Assembly: GCA_021397845.1 (NCBI GenBank)
Contig: CM038047.1
Coordinates: forward strand, 44,423,210 to 44,487,209
Reading direction: 5' to 3'
From: Areca catechu
Lineage: Eukaryota; Streptophyta; Magnoliopsida; Arecales; Arecaceae
Length of the DNA stretch: 64,000 nucleotides
The position numbers were made by a program, and so were the translations under genes. Of the stretch, positions 31,913 through 43,469 are shown piece by piece. Each line of letters begins with the position of its first letter. The first letter of the stretch is position 1. The notes under the pieces are model-generated. The model was given only the letters and a program-made list of their open reading frames with translations. It was not told where the DNA came from and did no database searches.

Positions 31913-34467
31913 TTACCACTACTCTTCTTTACCATGACCACGTTTGCTAGCCAACTGGGGTATTGGACTTCTCGGACAAAACCGGCGGCGAGGAGCTTTT
32001 CTACTTCCTCGTTAATCACCTTCTGCCTCTCCATGGCGAAGCTTCTGTTCTTCTGGCGGACCGGGCGGCAACTTGGGTCCACGTTCAGGCTGTGCATGAT
32101 GACCTCGGGCGGGATGCCCGGCATGTCGACTGCTGACCAGGCGAATACGTCAGCGTTGGCACGGAGGAACTCCAGCAGGCGGGTTCGCTCTTCCTCGGGG
32201 AGCTGGGCCCCGACTTGCACCGTCCTCAGGGGATCCGACCCGAGGGGAAAAGTTAGCAGGCGCTCTACGGGCCCTCCCCTGGGTTCCTTCTCTCTCAGAT
32301 CAAGGTCTTCAATATCATGGGCGAGCTCCGCGCTCCTGGCACCTGGGACTGTCTGGAGGCAGAGCGGGACTGGTTGGATCGTCCCCTTCATTTTCCCGAG
32401 CCCAGAAGGCGTGGGGAACTGCACCAACAGCCTCCTCGTGGAGATGGTGGCATCCAGTTGGTTGAGCCCGGGACGCCCGAGAATGGCGTTGTAAGGCGAA
32501 GGGAGCCTGACGACAGTGAATGTTATCAGGACAGTTGCCTGCCGGGGCGGGGATCCGGTGGTGACCGGGAGAGTGATCTCCCCTTCGACTCCCATGGAGT
32601 CCCCTGTAAAACCCACCAGTGGGATGTGCACTAGTTTCAGCTGATCGGGAGATAAGTTCATCCGAGAGAAAGCATCGTAAAAAAGTACGTCGGCCGAGCT
32701 TCCACTATCCACCATGATTCGATGTACAGGATGCTTTGCGATGGTCATCTCGACCACCACGGCATCGTTGTTTACATTGTCATTAATTTCCCCTCCCTTG
32801 GGAGGGATTACATTCTCCGGGACTTCCCAGGCTCTCTTCATTGCTCGACCGGACCCGCGTGAGATCATGCCCACGGGCTTCTCCGTTGGGCGGTTGTCGA
32901 TCACGGGGACAGGCGGTAAGGCCGCGAGCGGCTGCCCTTCAGAGGGGGCCTCGTTCTTGACGAACTTCCTGAGGTAACCCCTCCCGATCAGCTCCTCAAT
33001 CTCCCGCTTCAGATGGTGACACTCCTCCGTGTCATGTCCGTGTTCGCGGTGGAACTGGCAGTACTTTGATTTATCTCGGGCGGCTCTCGGGTTCTGAGGT
33101 GGAGGTCGGCGGAGGTAGCGCTCGCCCTCGATTTCCATGAGGATCTTCGTTCGAGGCGCGAGGAGAGGGGTGTACCTCCGCTCGGGAGTGGCTTCGCCCC
33201 TCGGCCTTGGATTCGGGCGAGGGTCGGCAGACGGCCCGGGCCTCCGAGCTCCCGGGGCGTCCCTCGGGAGTGGCTTCTTCGGAGTCTTCCCATCCAGCTC
33301 TCGACGGGTGCGGTCAGCCTCCTCCGCTCGGATGTACTTGTGGGCGCGGAGGAGGAGCTCGGAGTACGTCCTGGGCGGCTTCTTGTCCAGGGAATAGGTC
33401 AGGCGGGACGTCTTGAGCCCGCGCTTCAAAGCCAGCATGGCGACGGGCTCGTCCAAGCTGTAGATCTCCAGGGCTGCGGTCTTGAACCGGGTGATGTAGT
33501 CTCGGAGCAGCTCCTGGTCCTGCTGACGGATGGAGAAGAGGCTGTTCACCTCTCTTGGCACCTTTCGACAAGCGTCGAAGTGCACCACGAACTTTCCTTC
33601 CAACTGCTGGAAGGAGCAAATGGATCCGGGCTCGAGGCGGGTGAACCAGACTCGAGCGGCCTTCCGAAGGGTCGCCGGGAAGGCGATGCACAGAAGGGCG
33701 TCGGTGGCGCCCTGGACCCTCATGAGAGCTTTATAGCTCTCCAAATGGTCCAGGGGGTCGGTGGTCCCGTCGTAGGGGTCCACCTGCGGCATGCGAAATC
33801 GTTTCGAGATCGGTTTTGCCTGGATTTCTTCAGAGAAAGGGGGGCGGGAGTCGTAGCCCGCCGGGTCAGCCGACGAGTTCTGCAGGTCGACGAACCATCG
33901 GGCGAACTCCGCCAACTTGCGTTCGTGCTCTTCCAGGCGCCTCTCGGCCTGGCGCCTGATGGCTTCGTCGGTGGAGTCTTCCATCGAGACTGCGGGTGAA
34001 GGGGGCGCCGATCGGTCTCGGCGCGAGGTCTGGCCTCGGCGTCGCTTGCTGCGATGCACCGTTTCGGCCCCATCGGCCGGGGATCGACTCTCGTGATCCT
34101 CCGAACCGGAATAGTTTCTCTTCGCGGGAGCTTGGTGGCTCCCCCGGGGGTTGGAGATGGCCCGCGGATGGAACGGCCTGCCCTGGATTGAGCGCAGGCT
34201 CCCACGCTGCCCCGCGGCTCGGGCCGCGGGAGTCCCTGGCTGCGGCTGAGTGGCCAGGGACCGTTGCTGATGCTGAAGCTATCGGACCGCTGAGGTCAAG
34301 GTCTGCAGCTGCCGGACGATGGCCGCAAGGGATCCGTCCACCGGGGTAGGCTGCTACGAAAGAGGAGGGGGAGCCGGAAGCTCCCGTTCGGGGGTGTGGC
34401 CCCCTGGAGGGGACTGGGCTTCTCCCACACGGCTGGTGGATGCCTCACGACCACGAGTGACCACCAT
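31759..34467 (-). pseudogene. Gag-protease and start of RT (element C)
   Basis: The frame is open from 34059 leftwards (766 residues from MHRSKRRR). In-frame coding continues upstream to the probable true start, ATG at 34465-34467 (MVVTRGREAS), broken by TAG codons at 34354-34356 and 34279-34281. The order is a Gln-rich N-terminus, the Retrotrans_gag domain (MPQVDPYDGTTDPLDHLESY to KYIRAEE), a CCHC-like knuckle (YCQFHREHGHDTEEC, near 33010-33060), the protease active site VDSGSS (near 32700), then the first part of reverse transcriptase (WRICVDYTDLN). The frame is lost by one deleted base near 31822. The gag part matches gag in A and E closely. Confidence 0.9.
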
Positions 34468-34531
34468 TGCTGGAGAGCGTGACACCTGCAGAAAGCTGGT
34501 TCCCACTAGGGATTAGTGTCCTGCCCCCCTA

Positions 34532-34543
34532 CCTGGTGCGCCA
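34532..34543 (-). other. Primer-binding site of element C
   Basis: The minus strand reads TGGCGCACCAGG directly inside the 5' LTR. It is identical to the site in A and differs from the tRNA-Met site of B, D and H1. I do not assign the tRNA. Confidence 0.8.
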
Positions 34544-34546
34544 ATC

Positions 34547-36095
34547 TGTTGCCGCTCTCGTCACCGCGCCCGTGCCACGGATCAGCCAATCCTTCCTGAC
34601 CGCCTGGCGGGGGAGCCTACCTTCCCGTGGAGAACCTGCAACAAAGGGATTAGAAGACCCTGGCCGGGGATCCCGGCGAGGGAGCTCTGACGGTCAAGTC
34701 AGTAGACGACGAGAAGGAACAGACTCTCCAACTGGACCCTCGAAAGGGTTCCAGACTTAGAGAGTTGATTGGTGAAGGAAACGCTCTGGGGACCAGAATC
34801 TCGGCTGGGCCTACTTGCCGAGCTCACGCCCAGTGTCCCCCTCTCGGGATCTCTGGTTTCTCTCTCGGAGCAAGGCCTTGTGCCGGTGCTTCCTCCTTGT
34901 CCCCAGGCTAATTGGCTTACCTTGTAGTCCCCAGATTCTTCCCTCTTTATTTCCCTCCGTCGTGCGCTTGTCTTTTTCCTCCTCGGGAACTCCCCTCCCC
35001 CGTCCTCTTTTCTTTTCCCTTTTTGGTGAAAGAGGCAAGGCGGCTTTCCGACCTCGTCCGCCGGGCCCAGCAGGGAAAAGGCAAAGACAGAAGAGAAAAA
35101 AGGGGGAGGACGGCGCTGGCAGAGCGGCCGGTCAGGCCTCGGGCTCCGTGAGAGCGCCCTCTTCCCCGAGCGTGGGCGCCATCCGTTTATGGGGCCTGTT
35201 CCGTCAGGATCGGGTCTCTCGACTGTGGGACCTATCGGGCCGATGCAAGTGACGTTCCGCGTGCCGCCGCCCTCCGTACGGGACGCCGTCTGGGGTTCGT
35301 ACGGCCCGAGGGATGGCCTCGGGACCCGTCTCTCTCCCCGGGGGCTTCTCCGTATGAGCGGTCTGACCTCGGCTGAGTTGGACCCGTCTCCAGGGGCCAA
35401 CTGGCGAGGGGCAAGGGACCGGCCGACCTCGGCTTAGGTGGACCCCTCCTGGGTGGACACCTGGCGAGGTGGCAGGAGGCCGCCTGGCTTCGGCCGAGGT
35501 GGGCTCGTCTCCGGGTGGCCACCTGGCGAAAGGGCGAAGGATCGGCCGACCTCTCCTTAGGTGGACCCCTCCTGGGTGGACACCTGGCGAGGTGGCAGAA
35601 GGTCGCCTGGCTTCGGCCGAGGTGGGCCCGTCTCCGGGTGGCCACCTGGCGAAGGGCGAAGGATCGGCCGACCTCGCCTTAGGTGGACCCCTCCTGGGTG
35701 GACACCTGGCGAGGTGGCAGAAGGTCGCCTGGCTTCGGCCGAGGTGGGCCCGTCTCCGGGTGGCCACCTGGCGAAGGGCGAAGGATCGGCCGACCTCGCC
35801 TTAGGTGGACCCCTCCTGGGTGGACACCTGGCGAGGCGGCAGGGGGTCGCCCGACCTCGGCCGACCTCACTTGGGCGAAATCCTCCGGGCCCGGGTGCCA
35901 ATGAGGTGGTAGAGGAACTCCGGGCCGAGCTTGACCTCGGCGAGGGCGGTTTGCTTCAGACAGTCGTCGGGCGGTGCGGTCTTGCCGATCCTAGCTTTGA
36001 GGACGTGGCGCTGACTCCGCCGGGGAAACTTACATGTGGCTTGCTCGCATTCGGCGATACCTGAGCCTGGCCACATCACTGTCACGGCTGTAATA
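34547..36095 (-). repeat. 5' LTR of element C (1549 bp)
   Basis: It pairs with 20115-21659. The right end is tgtaata, where the other copy has tgtaaca. Confidence 0.94.
35437..35870 (-). repeat. 122-bp minisatellite in the 5' LTR of C
   Basis: It has the same units and copy number as 21005-21440, as expected for two LTRs copied from one template. Confidence 0.92.
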
Positions 36096-36100
36096 AGCTC

Positions 36101-36796
36101 CAAATGGCAGGTTATGGGGGTGTCTCCTAGTATCTCTCCATGAATCAAGGATTTTTTCTTCATGGTTTGGCTCTTTTGGACACCTCCTAGTCTTGCTCCA
36201 CAAGTTTAGGCTTCTTCCTTTCATGGCTATGGCACTTTAGGAAACTTTTGGGTGCCTCCTTGATTTTCTCCCCAAGACATGCTCTCTTCCCTTTTATAAC
36301 TTGGGTTTTTATGGAACATTGTGGGGCACCTCCTTGATCCTCTCTTCAAAAAAAATTCTTGCCATCCTGGCTTGGGTTTATCTGGAAAGAAGTTGGCTCC
36401 TCCTTGGATTGAGGTATCTTGATGGATTTCTCCCCAAGTGGCGCATGAAAGAAGGGACCTGCTTTCTTGTGGTGTGGGGACCAAGGCACACTGGATGGAG
36501 ATGTGGCGCCTCCTGGACTCTGGCGTGTGGTTGGGAGTGTGGCACCCACTTGCTTGGTCCTGGGAGAAAATGTGGCACCTTGGAGAAGACCTAGACCACT
36601 ACTAGGACTTGTATTGAGTCAACATGACTCAACAAAATTTAAATTGCAGGGAAATATAGACTCAAACTAAAATTGAGTTGACCAAGTCAACCCTTATTAC
36701 AAAACCAGAAAATCCTAATTCTTCGGGCAATGTCAATCAGAGATCCAGATGGAGCCCTGAAGTCTTCTTCTGAGTCTGAGTCTGGTGCCCGCACCA
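36101..36796 (-). repeat. 5' LTR of element B, part 2
   Basis: It continues the LTR interrupted at 20114, starting after the second AGCTC, and ends GTGCCCGCACCA. The duplication ATATC follows. Confidence 0.93.
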
Positions 36797-36801
36797 ATAT
36801 C

Positions 36802-37258
36802 ACGTCATACCCATCTAACAACATGAGAAGATGCCGAGGCAAGCCACGAAAAAAGGACCTAGCCAGTATAAAAAAAGGGGAGGTAACACTCATTTTTCAA
36901 TTCTAATTCCAAGCAAGAACAACACAACCACCACAAAGAGAAAGAGGAGAATGGGGAGAGGCCAGACAGAAGGGCAAGACCACCTCGGCCACCACATCTC
37001 CCAGCTCACTCGCACTCTCATATACTATATTCACTTCTCCTAGCATGGAGCTCATCGAGAGGGGCTCGACCAGGAGAATCTATTCCCTTAGATCGTCACT
37101 GACTTGATCGTCGGAATGCCCCCACCGGAATCCCTAGCCCGGGTCACTGACGTTGGCTTTCTTGCAGGTCCCAAGGCACCGGAGGCATCTCCCGCGGGTG
37201 GACGCGGAACACCCGGCACCACCAGTAGCTACGAGCCACGACGATCCGGGCGACAACA
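36802..37258 (+). repeat. 5' LTR of element A, second part
   Basis: It matches 52165-52621, ends gacaaca and carries a TATA box (TATAAAA, 36867-36873) followed by the transcribed region. Together with 12698-13569 the LTR is 1329 bp; the 3' LTR is 1345 bp. Confidence 0.92.
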
Positions 37259-37261
37259 GAT

Positions 37262-37273
37262 TGGCGCACCAGG
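37262..37273 (+). other. Primer-binding site of element A
   Basis: tggcgcaccagg lies three bases after the LTR end, the same 12 bases as in C. Confidence 0.82.
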
Positions 37274-37332
37274 AAGGGGGGAGAATGACACTCGATCCAG
37301 TTCAAGCCCTGCTTAGCTGGTCCAATGGGAGG

Positions 37333-39426
37333 ATGGTGACCACCCGGGCGAGGGGAGCTTCTCCCGGTCGTGCAGAGGCATCTCCTTCTCATGGGAACCT
37401 GCACGAACCGGAGATGGAAGTGCCTTCCCCAGTTCAGCCACCCCCACTGGAGACCCAGTTGACCGCACTCACCCAGCAGATGTACACTCTCACTGTGGCG
37501 GTGCGCCAGCTCCAGCACCAGCACCAGTATTGGTCCCTGGCTACCCACCAACAGCCAGAGACCACCGCGGCCCATGCCGTGGCACCCCGCGATAGCCTGC
37601 GATCCTTCCACGGGAGGCCCTTGCAGCCATGGGCGGTTACGGACCCTCGGGGTACCCATCAAGCCCCTGGGAAGCGACGGTGAGCCAGCTCCACTGTAGA
37701 AAAAAGCTGCTCACCGCACCTTGACCGGGGGGTACCAAAACCCCACCGAGGCCAGAAGGGCAAGGCTCCCCGCCATGGGCGTCGCACGTTCACATCGCCT
37801 TCTCCGCCTCCCTCAGCGGAGGGTTCTACAGACGAAGCCATCAGGCACATGGCGGAGAAGCGCCTGGAGGAGCACGACCATAAGTTGGAGGAGTTTGCCC
37901 GCCGGTTTGCCAACTTGCCTGGCTCTACTAGTGAGCTAGCAGGCTATGAAGCCCACCCTCCTTTCTCCCAGGAGATCCAAACAGAGCCAATTCCTCGCCG
38001 GTTCCGCATGCCGCAGGTGGATCCCTACGATGGGACCACCGACCCCGTGGACCACCTGGAAAGCTACCGAGCCCTCATGAGGGTCCATGGGGCCACTGAT
38101 GCCCTTCTGTGCGTCGCCTTTCCCGCTACCCTTCGGAAGGTCGCTCGAGTATGGTTCACTCGCCTTGAGCCGGAAAGCATCAGTTCTTTTGCCCAGTTGG
38201 GACAGAAGTTCGTGGCCCATTTCGACGCCTGTCGGAAGATGCCATGCAAGGCAGACAGCCTCATCTCCATCAATTAGTAAGACCGTGAGCCGCTGCAAGA
38301 CTACGTGGCTCGCTTCAAAGCTGCTGCCTTGGAGATCTATAGCCTGAAGGAGCCGGTGGCGATGCTGGCTCTAAAGCGAGAGCTCAGGACTTCCCACCTG
38401 ACCTATTTGCTCGATAAAAAGCTCCCGAAGACTTATACCGAGCTACTCTCCCGGACTCAGAAGTACATCCACACCGAGAAGGCGGATCATATGAGGCAAG
38501 AGCTCGACGGGAAGTCGCTAAAGGGGCTGGTGCCCACCGAGAAGCCTGAAGCGCGGAGGCCGAGACCACCGGCTCAGAGCTCCCAACCCGTGCCAAGGCC
38601 AAGGAATGCTCCCGTCCCTCAAGAGAATTTCACTCCCCTTCTCGCCCCGAGAACGATGATCCTCATGAAGATTGAGGGCGAGACTTATCTGAGGCATCCT
38701 CGATCGCTGAAGCCATCCTTCACCCATGACAAGATGAAGTACTGCCGCTTGCACCGCGATCACGGGCACGACCCCGAGGAGTGCTGCAACCTCAAGTGGG
38801 AAATTGAAGAGCTCATTAAGAGGGGCTACCTCGGAAAATATGTGAGGGGCAGACCTCAACTAGAGTCCCAGGCGCTCGTTGCTCTCCCGCCAGCTCTAGT
38901 TATCGACAACCGCCCCACCGAGAAGCCGGTGGGCATGATCTCTTGGGGAGCTGAGCGCACGTCCAAGAGGACCCGAGGGGCAGGGAACTCTGAGAATGTA
39001 CTCTCCTTTATAAGGAAAGTGGATAATGGGAAGAAAAATATAAATAATGATGCTGTGGTCATCGAGATGACGATCGCAAAGCATCCTGTAAGATGCATCA
39101 TGGTAGATAGTGGAAGCTCTACAGATATACTTTTCTATGATGCTTTCTCCCGGATGAATCTCTCCCCTACTCGGCTCAAGCCAGTATATACTCCCCTTGT
39201 TGGTTTCACAGGAGATTCCGCAAGGGTGGAGGGCGAAATCACCCTCCCAGTCACTGCCGGGACCCCACCTCGGCAGAGTACCGTCATGATGACGTTTACG
39301 GTTGTCAGGCTTCTTTCGCCTTACAACGTGATCTTAGGCCGACCTGGGCACAACCTCCTCGATGCTGTTGTCTCTACCAAGAGGTTGCTTGTCCAGTTAC
39401 CAATCCCCTGCGGTGTAGGGAGATAA
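37333..39426 (+). pseudogene. Gag-protease of element A, broken
   Basis: The start is ATG at 37333 (MVTTRARGASPGRAEASPSH). One frame continues to 39426 with stops at 37681-37683 and 38275-38280. The gag domain lies at about 37850-38500 (MPQVDPYDGTTDPVDHLESY), the CCHC-like knuckle at about 38740-38785 (YCRLHRDHGHDPEEC) and the protease active site VDSGSS at about 39100. It is the same protein as in C, with extra decay. It would form the particle and cleave the polyprotein. Confidence 0.88.
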
Positions 39427-41724
39427 GGGGTATGCCCCAGCAAGTGCAGCACTGCTTCCAGACACTCCCTAGGGTCCAGGTGCCCGAGGAGGACTCAGGA
39501 GCAGACGAGCTCGACCAGAGGGCCTAGGACCCCAGGGTAGGCCCGGCCGAGCGCCTGCTTTCCTATCAGCTCGGAGCCGACCAGGCGAAAACTGTGCAGA
39601 TCGGAGCCCAGCTACTTGAGGAGGAGAGGGCTTTGCTATTGGAGTTCCTACGGGAAAATGTAGATGTGTTCGCCTGGATGGCGGCCGACATGCCAGGTAT
39701 TCCCCCTGAAGTCATCTCCCACAAACTTAATGTTGATCCAAAGTGCAGGCCAGTTCGATAGAAGAAGAGAAGCTTTGCCTCAGGAAGGCAAGCGGCCATC
39801 AACGAGGAAGTTGAGAAACTCCTCGCCGCCGGCTTCGTCCGAGAAGTGCAGTATCTGAGCTGGCTGGCGAATGTGGTGATGGTGAAGAAGAATAATGGCA
39901 AGTGGAGAATCTGTGTAAACTACACCGACCTTAACAAGGCGTATCTGAAGGACAGCTTCCCTCTGCCAAGGATAGACCAGTTGGTGGCTGCCACTTCGGG
40001 GCACAGGCTACTCTCCTTCATGGATGCATTCTCTGGGTACAATCAGATCCGGATACACCCGGAGGACGAGGAGCACACTGCCTTCATCACTGATCGAGGG
40101 ACGTATTGTTACAGAATGATGCCCTTTGGCCTGAAGAATGCCGGGGCCACGTACCAATGTCTAGTCAACAAGGTCTTCAAGAACCAGATTGGTCGGAATG
40201 TATAAGCATATGTGGACGACATGCTCGTCATGAGCAAACTGAGCTCGGACCACATTACCGACCTCGCTGAAGCCTTCCATAACCTCCGGAAGCACCAGAT
40301 GAAGCTCAACCCGGCGAAGTGCACCTTCGGGGTGGCGGCCGGGAAATTCCTCGGCTTCATGGTCACCCAGAGAGGCATCGAGGCGAATCCGGAGAAGGTC
40401 CATGCAATCCTGGACATGGAGCACCCAACGTCCAAGAAGCAGGTTCAGCGCCTGATAGGAAGGATCGCTATCCTGAGCTGGTTCATCTCAAGGTTGGTTG
40501 ACCGTTGTCTCCCCTTCTTCAAGGCACTACGCAAGATGCATGACTTCACTTGGACTGAAGAGTGCCAGATGGCTTTCGAAGAGCTAAAGGAGTTCATGAC
40601 CTCCCCACCTCTGCTGTCCAGACCCGAAGATGGAGAAGAGCTCCTACTCTACCTGGCAGTCACCCTAGGGGCTGTCAACTTGGTCCTCGTCCGTACAGAC
40701 CAGGATGGAATGCAAAAGCTGGTGTACTACACCAGCAAAATACTCCATGATGCGGAGATCAGGTATACCCCCTTCGAAAAACTCATTTTTGCACTAATAA
40801 TGTCTGCTAAGCACATCGGGCCCTATTTCCAAGCACATCCCATCATGGTTGTGACTGATCAGCCGCTGAGGACCATGCTAAGCCATCTCGATACTTCCGA
40901 AAGGTTAGCCAAATGGTCCCTGACGCTGAGCGAGTACGATATCGCATATCGGCCGAGGTCATCGCAGAAGGCTCAAGTTCTAGCCGCCTTCGTGGTTGAA
41001 TATACAGGGTTTCCCGAGGAACCAGAGCGAATGGTCCCGGAGAGCCAAGCCGAGCCTGACCTGCTGGAGGACCCCTGGATCCTCCATGTGGATGGCGCCT
41101 CCAATTCTTGTGGGAGCGGAGCAGGCCTCATCCTTACCAATTCCAACAGAGTGGTGGCGGAGTGCACACTTTGCTTCAAGTTCCCCGCCACAAACAACCA
41201 AGCGAAGTACGAGGCGCTCCTCGCGGGCCTGTAGGTGTCCCGCAAGTTGGGCGTACAGAATCTTAAGGTCTTCACCGACTCCTAGCTGGTTGTCGGACAA
41301 GTCTCCGGAGAGTACGAGGCCCGAGATCCCCAGATGATGAAGTCCTGGAGAGGGTCCGTTTGAGCACAGTAGGCTTCCATTACTTCTACATTTTCCATAT
41401 TCCCCGTGGAGAGAATGCTCGTGTGGATGCACTATCAAGGCTCGCGACCCTACCGGACTCATCCCTAGGGCATGCCTACATCGAATATCTCGAGAGCCCG
41501 AGCTACGAAAGCCCCGAAGAGGTGTAGCAAGTAGCCCCCGAGCTGAGCTGGATGGACAAGTATGTCAAATACATCCAAGATGGCCTACTGCCAGAAGACT
41601 GCAAGGAAGTTGGCCTCATCAGAAAAAAGGTCACCCACTTTGTCTTGATGGACGGCCAACTTTATCACCGATCCTATTCCTACCCACTCCTAAAGTGCCT
41701 TAGGCACACAGAGGCAACCTTCGT
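39427..41724 (+). pseudogene. Reverse transcriptase and both RNase H domains of A, broken
   Basis: RT is readable from 39846 (WLANVVMVKK, WRICVNYTDLN), with the catalytic AYVDDMLVMSK just after a TAA at 40203-40205. The original RNase H lies at about 40620-40990 and the second RNase H at 41080-41460 (LHVDGASNSCGSGAG, then FTDS followed by a stop, and ENARVDALSRLA). Further stops lie at 41232-41234 and 41283, and frame changes are needed between 39426 and 39846 and again before 41552. The frame is cut at 41724 in the integrase zinc-finger region by element D2. Confidence 0.87.
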
Positions 41725-42548
41725 TGATAGGGCACGGGATAGAGATAGGATCGTCGGCGAGCTAAGAAGTCGCCGAAGATTAGGGTATCCTATTTTTTTT
41801 CACTATTTTCTGATTTCTTTATGGTGGTGACGAAGGAAAAAATAGGGATGGAGGATAACGAGAATGGACTACCACGAACCCTGAAACCCACTCTCACAGA
41901 GAGACTTCACACCTCTAGGGTATTATACCTACCACCCACCTCACTACATGCAGTCTAGGGTATCTCACCTACCACCCATCTCACTACAAGCGGAGCCCAG
42001 GGTATTTCACCTGCCACCCAGGTCACTCCTGGAGCCATGAGGGGGGATTTCAAAGAACGTGGAGGAAAACGAAGATGGGGGGGATAACTAGGGCATCACG
42101 CCCCTACGATGTCCCGAAGGACAAAGACAACATCAACACCCGCAGGTGAAGACATAATGGGCCATAGCCCTGAACAACAACTGCACCAACTGACAAACCA
42201 AATCCCAAAAATTCAATTTCTTCTCCCTTTTTACAATAGGAATGAGGGGTTATTTATAAGCTCCATAACCCTCATTTGAATTTGAATACAGGATAGGGAT
42301 AACTCAAATTTAAATACAAGATAGGTTTAGATAAGCCTATCCATATCTCAATCATAACCAACAAAATCCTAATTTAAATTTCAAATAAAAGATAGGATAA
42401 GATAAGCCTATCCATATCTCAATCATAACCAACAAAATTCTAATTTAAATTTCAAATAAAAGATAAATCCTAAATTTATTTTTCAAATTTATTTGCTGCT
42501 CCGAAATTTGTGCTGCTCCGAGATTCATGCAGGATGATGTCCCCATCA
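41725..42548 (-). repeat. 3' LTR of D2
   Basis: It starts tgatagggcacggg and ends gtccccatca. A 71-bp direct duplication is visible by comparing 42331 with 42402 (ataagcctatcc). Confidence 0.92.
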
Positions 42549-42641
42549 TTCTCCTGAGGTGGGGAAAGCAGGGGGTGTCGACACAGAAAAGAGTTGGGAA
42601 GAAGAAACGTACCGTAATCCGTCTAGGCTCTGATACCAAAT

Positions 42642-43464
42642 TGATAGGGCACGGGATAGAGATAGGATCGTCGGCGAGCTAAGAAGTCGCCGAAGATTAG
42701 GGTATCCTATTTTTTTTCACTATTTTCTGATTTCTTTATGGTGGTGACGAAGGAAAAAATAGGGATGGAGGATAACGAGAATGGACTACCACGAACCCTG
42801 AAACCCACTCTCACAGAGAGACTTCACACCTCTAGGGTATTATACCTACCACCCACCTCACTACATGCAGTCTAGGATATCTCACCTACCACCCATCTCA
42901 CTACAAGCGGAGCCCAGGGTATTTCACCTGCCACCCAGGTCACTCCTGGAGCCATGAGGGGGGATTTCAAAGAACGTGAAGGAAAACGAAGATGGGGGGA
43001 TAACTAGGGCATCACGCCCCTACGATGTCCCGAAGGACAAAGACAACATCAACACCCGCAGGTGAAGACATAATGGGCCATAGCCCTGAACAACAACTGC
43101 ACCAACTGACAAACCAAATCCCAAAAATTCAATTTCTTCTCCCTTTTTACAATAGGAATGAGGGGTTATTTATAAGCTCCATAACCCTCATTTGAATTTG
43201 AATACAGGATAGGGATAACTCAAATTTAAATACAAGATAGGTTTAGATAAGCCTATCCATATCTCAATCATAACCAACAAAATCCTAATTTAAATTTCAA
43301 ATAAAAGATAGGATAAGATAAGCCTATCCATATCTCAATCATAACCAACAAAATTCTAATTTAAATTTCAAATAAAAGATAAATCCTAAATTTATTTTTC
43401 AAATTTATTTGCTGCTCCGAAATTTGTGCTGCTCCGAGATTCATGCAGGATGATGTCCCCATCA
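42642..43464 (-). repeat. 5' LTR of D2
   Basis: It is nearly identical to 41725-42548 and carries the same 71-bp duplication (43252 and 43323). Confidence 0.92.
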
Positions 43465-43469
43465 TTCGT

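Larger units (their letters stand above)
20115..36095 (-). mobile_element. Element C: Tat-lineage Ty3/gypsy, nearly intact coding region
   Basis: The target duplication AGCTC is at 20110-20114 and 36096-36100. The 5' LTR is 34547-36095, the 3' LTR 20115-21659 and the primer site 34532-34543. The polypurine tract lies at 21660-21672 (ggggggcaac on the minus strand). gag-pol runs leftwards from 34467 to 29024; a 120-bp tandem repeat lies at 28290-28965; an antisense gene with introns runs rightwards at 25698-27967. Element D interrupts the region near the 3' LTR. Its outermost terminal base pair is tgtaaca in one LTR and tgtaata in the other. It is the last large element inserted in this nest. 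Confidence 0.94.
13570..36796 (-). mobile_element. Element B: chromovirus-derived, gag-only LTR element
   Basis: The target duplication ATATC is at 13565-13569 and 36797-36801. The uninterrupted site, catgatatcacgtcat, is present in the 3' LTR of A near 52158. The 3' LTR is 13570-15366. The 5' LTR is 19008-20114 plus 36101-36796, split by element C. The internal region (15367-19007) holds, on the minus strand, a primer site, a leader, one long gag frame and the end of an integrase with a chromodomain. Protease, reverse transcriptase, RNase H and the integrase core are absent, so the element must have depended on a relative for these. Confidence 0.93.
41725..43464 (-). mobile_element. Element D2: miniature LTR element inserted in pol of A
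   Basis: The target duplication TTCGT is at 41720-41724 and 43465-43469. The LTRs are 41725-42548 (824 bp) and 42642-43464 (823 bp), with 93 bp between them. That short interior has only a primer site (42627-42638, gctctgatacca) and a purine tract. The LTR is the D type plus an extra 71-bp duplication. The two LTRs differ at only about three positions by eye, so the insertion is young. There is no coding capacity. Confidence 0.93.
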
